In this document: in pieces, positions 25,524-25,661 of the stretch | Position numbering within the stretch: position 1 is the stretch's first letter | Layout of the letters: each line of letters begins with the position of its first letter | Made by a program: the position numbers and the translations under genes | The notes under the pieces: model-generated | The model's database searches: none | What the model saw: only the letters and a program-made list of their open reading frames with translations | Told to the model about the DNA's origin: nothing | NCBI GenBank assembly: GCA_964568985.1 | Contig: CAZMSP010000017.1 | Coordinates: 1-25,661, forward strand | Reading direction: 5' to 3' | DNA length: 25,661 bases | DNA from: CAZBWE01 sp964568985 | GTDB lineage: Bacteria > Planctomycetota > Phycisphaerae > Sedimentisphaerales > Anaerobacaceae

Positions 25524-25608
25524 ATTAAGCGCCCTAAGGCAACAATAGTTTGCTGGTATCTGGAAAAAACACTTGATTTTATTTAATAAAATGGAAGGTT
25601 GGTAAGTT

Positions 25609-25661
25609 ATGAAACGCAGAATGGTTACAATCGATGGCAATACAGCAGCGTCATATGTAGC
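25609..25661 (+). CDS. Pyruvate:ferredoxin oxidoreductase, N-terminal 17 residues (cut by window end)
   Basis: Only 17 full codons are present: MKRRMVTIDGNTAASYV. The MVTIDGNTAAxxVA opening is characteristic of the N-terminus of homodimeric pyruvate:ferredoxin (flavodoxin) oxidoreductase, which oxidatively decarboxylates pyruvate to acetyl-CoA with reduced ferredoxin in anaerobes. An AAGG lies ten bases before the ATG, and a promoter-like pair lies about 120 bases upstream. The short fragment limits certainty, but the motif is distinctive and supports an anaerobic host. Confidence 0.75.
   Translation, partial: MKRRMVTIDGNTAASYV

Larger units (their letters stand above)
25227..25608. other. 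Intergenic region before the PFOR gene
   Basis: 382 bp with no convincing gene. It holds a promoter-like pair at 25459-25487, a small GC-rich hairpin at 25511-25523 and an AAGG Shine-Dalgarno-like site at 25595-25598. No clear terminator follows the subtilase stop. Confidence 0.5.

Overview
The window looks like a chromosomal segment of an anaerobic, sediment-type Planctomycetota, most likely Phycisphaerae. This is an inference from gene content: dockerin-bearing secreted proteins, a giant multi-module right-handed beta-helix protein whose modules end in a YTTRTD...DMGYHY motif, a Gly-rich secretin with a long TPR-like N-terminus, a GH29 fucosidase, and the first residues of a pyruvate:ferredoxin oxidoreductase. 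No RNA gene, CRISPR array, prophage or intact insertion sequence was seen. What mobile-type sequence there is consists of short palindromic repeat elements, one upstream of groEL and a cluster inside tsaB.

Layout. 1-3314 (minus): the start of a secreted alpha-L-fucosidase, groEL without groES, and tsaB (t6A tRNA modification). 3627-15842 (plus): a secretin outer-membrane pore protein of 1112 aa, then a secreted beta-helix protein of 2894 aa that contains three homologous helix modules, InlB-like repeats, a dockerin-like segment and three FN3-like domains. A bidirectional terminator at 15905-15937 separates it from the converging minus-strand block. 15948-23161 (minus): in transcription order, pyrR, pyrB, pyrC and a NYN-domain putative RNase gene form a tight cluster; after a 325-bp gap come a three-TM protein with a GspB-like C-terminal domain, aroA and aroC. 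23409-25226 (plus): a secreted subtilisin-like protein with a C-terminal dockerin. 25609 to the end (plus): the first codons of a PFOR gene.

How it fits together. The housekeeping genes cover pyrimidine synthesis with its PyrR regulator, the last two steps of the chorismate pathway, protein folding and tRNA modification. The accessory part concerns the cell envelope: a secretin next to a huge exported protein, an inner-membrane protein with a type II secretion GspB-like domain, and two exported proteins with dockerin-like segments, which suggests surface or polysaccharide-related biology. The most notable irregularities are a chorismate synthase whose GESHG-motif histidine is tyrosine, an EPSP synthase with a rewritten NAGTxxR loop, a subtilase whose catalytic Asp position is Cys, and in-frame palindromic repeat insertions in tsaB that recall the Rickettsia palindromic elements.
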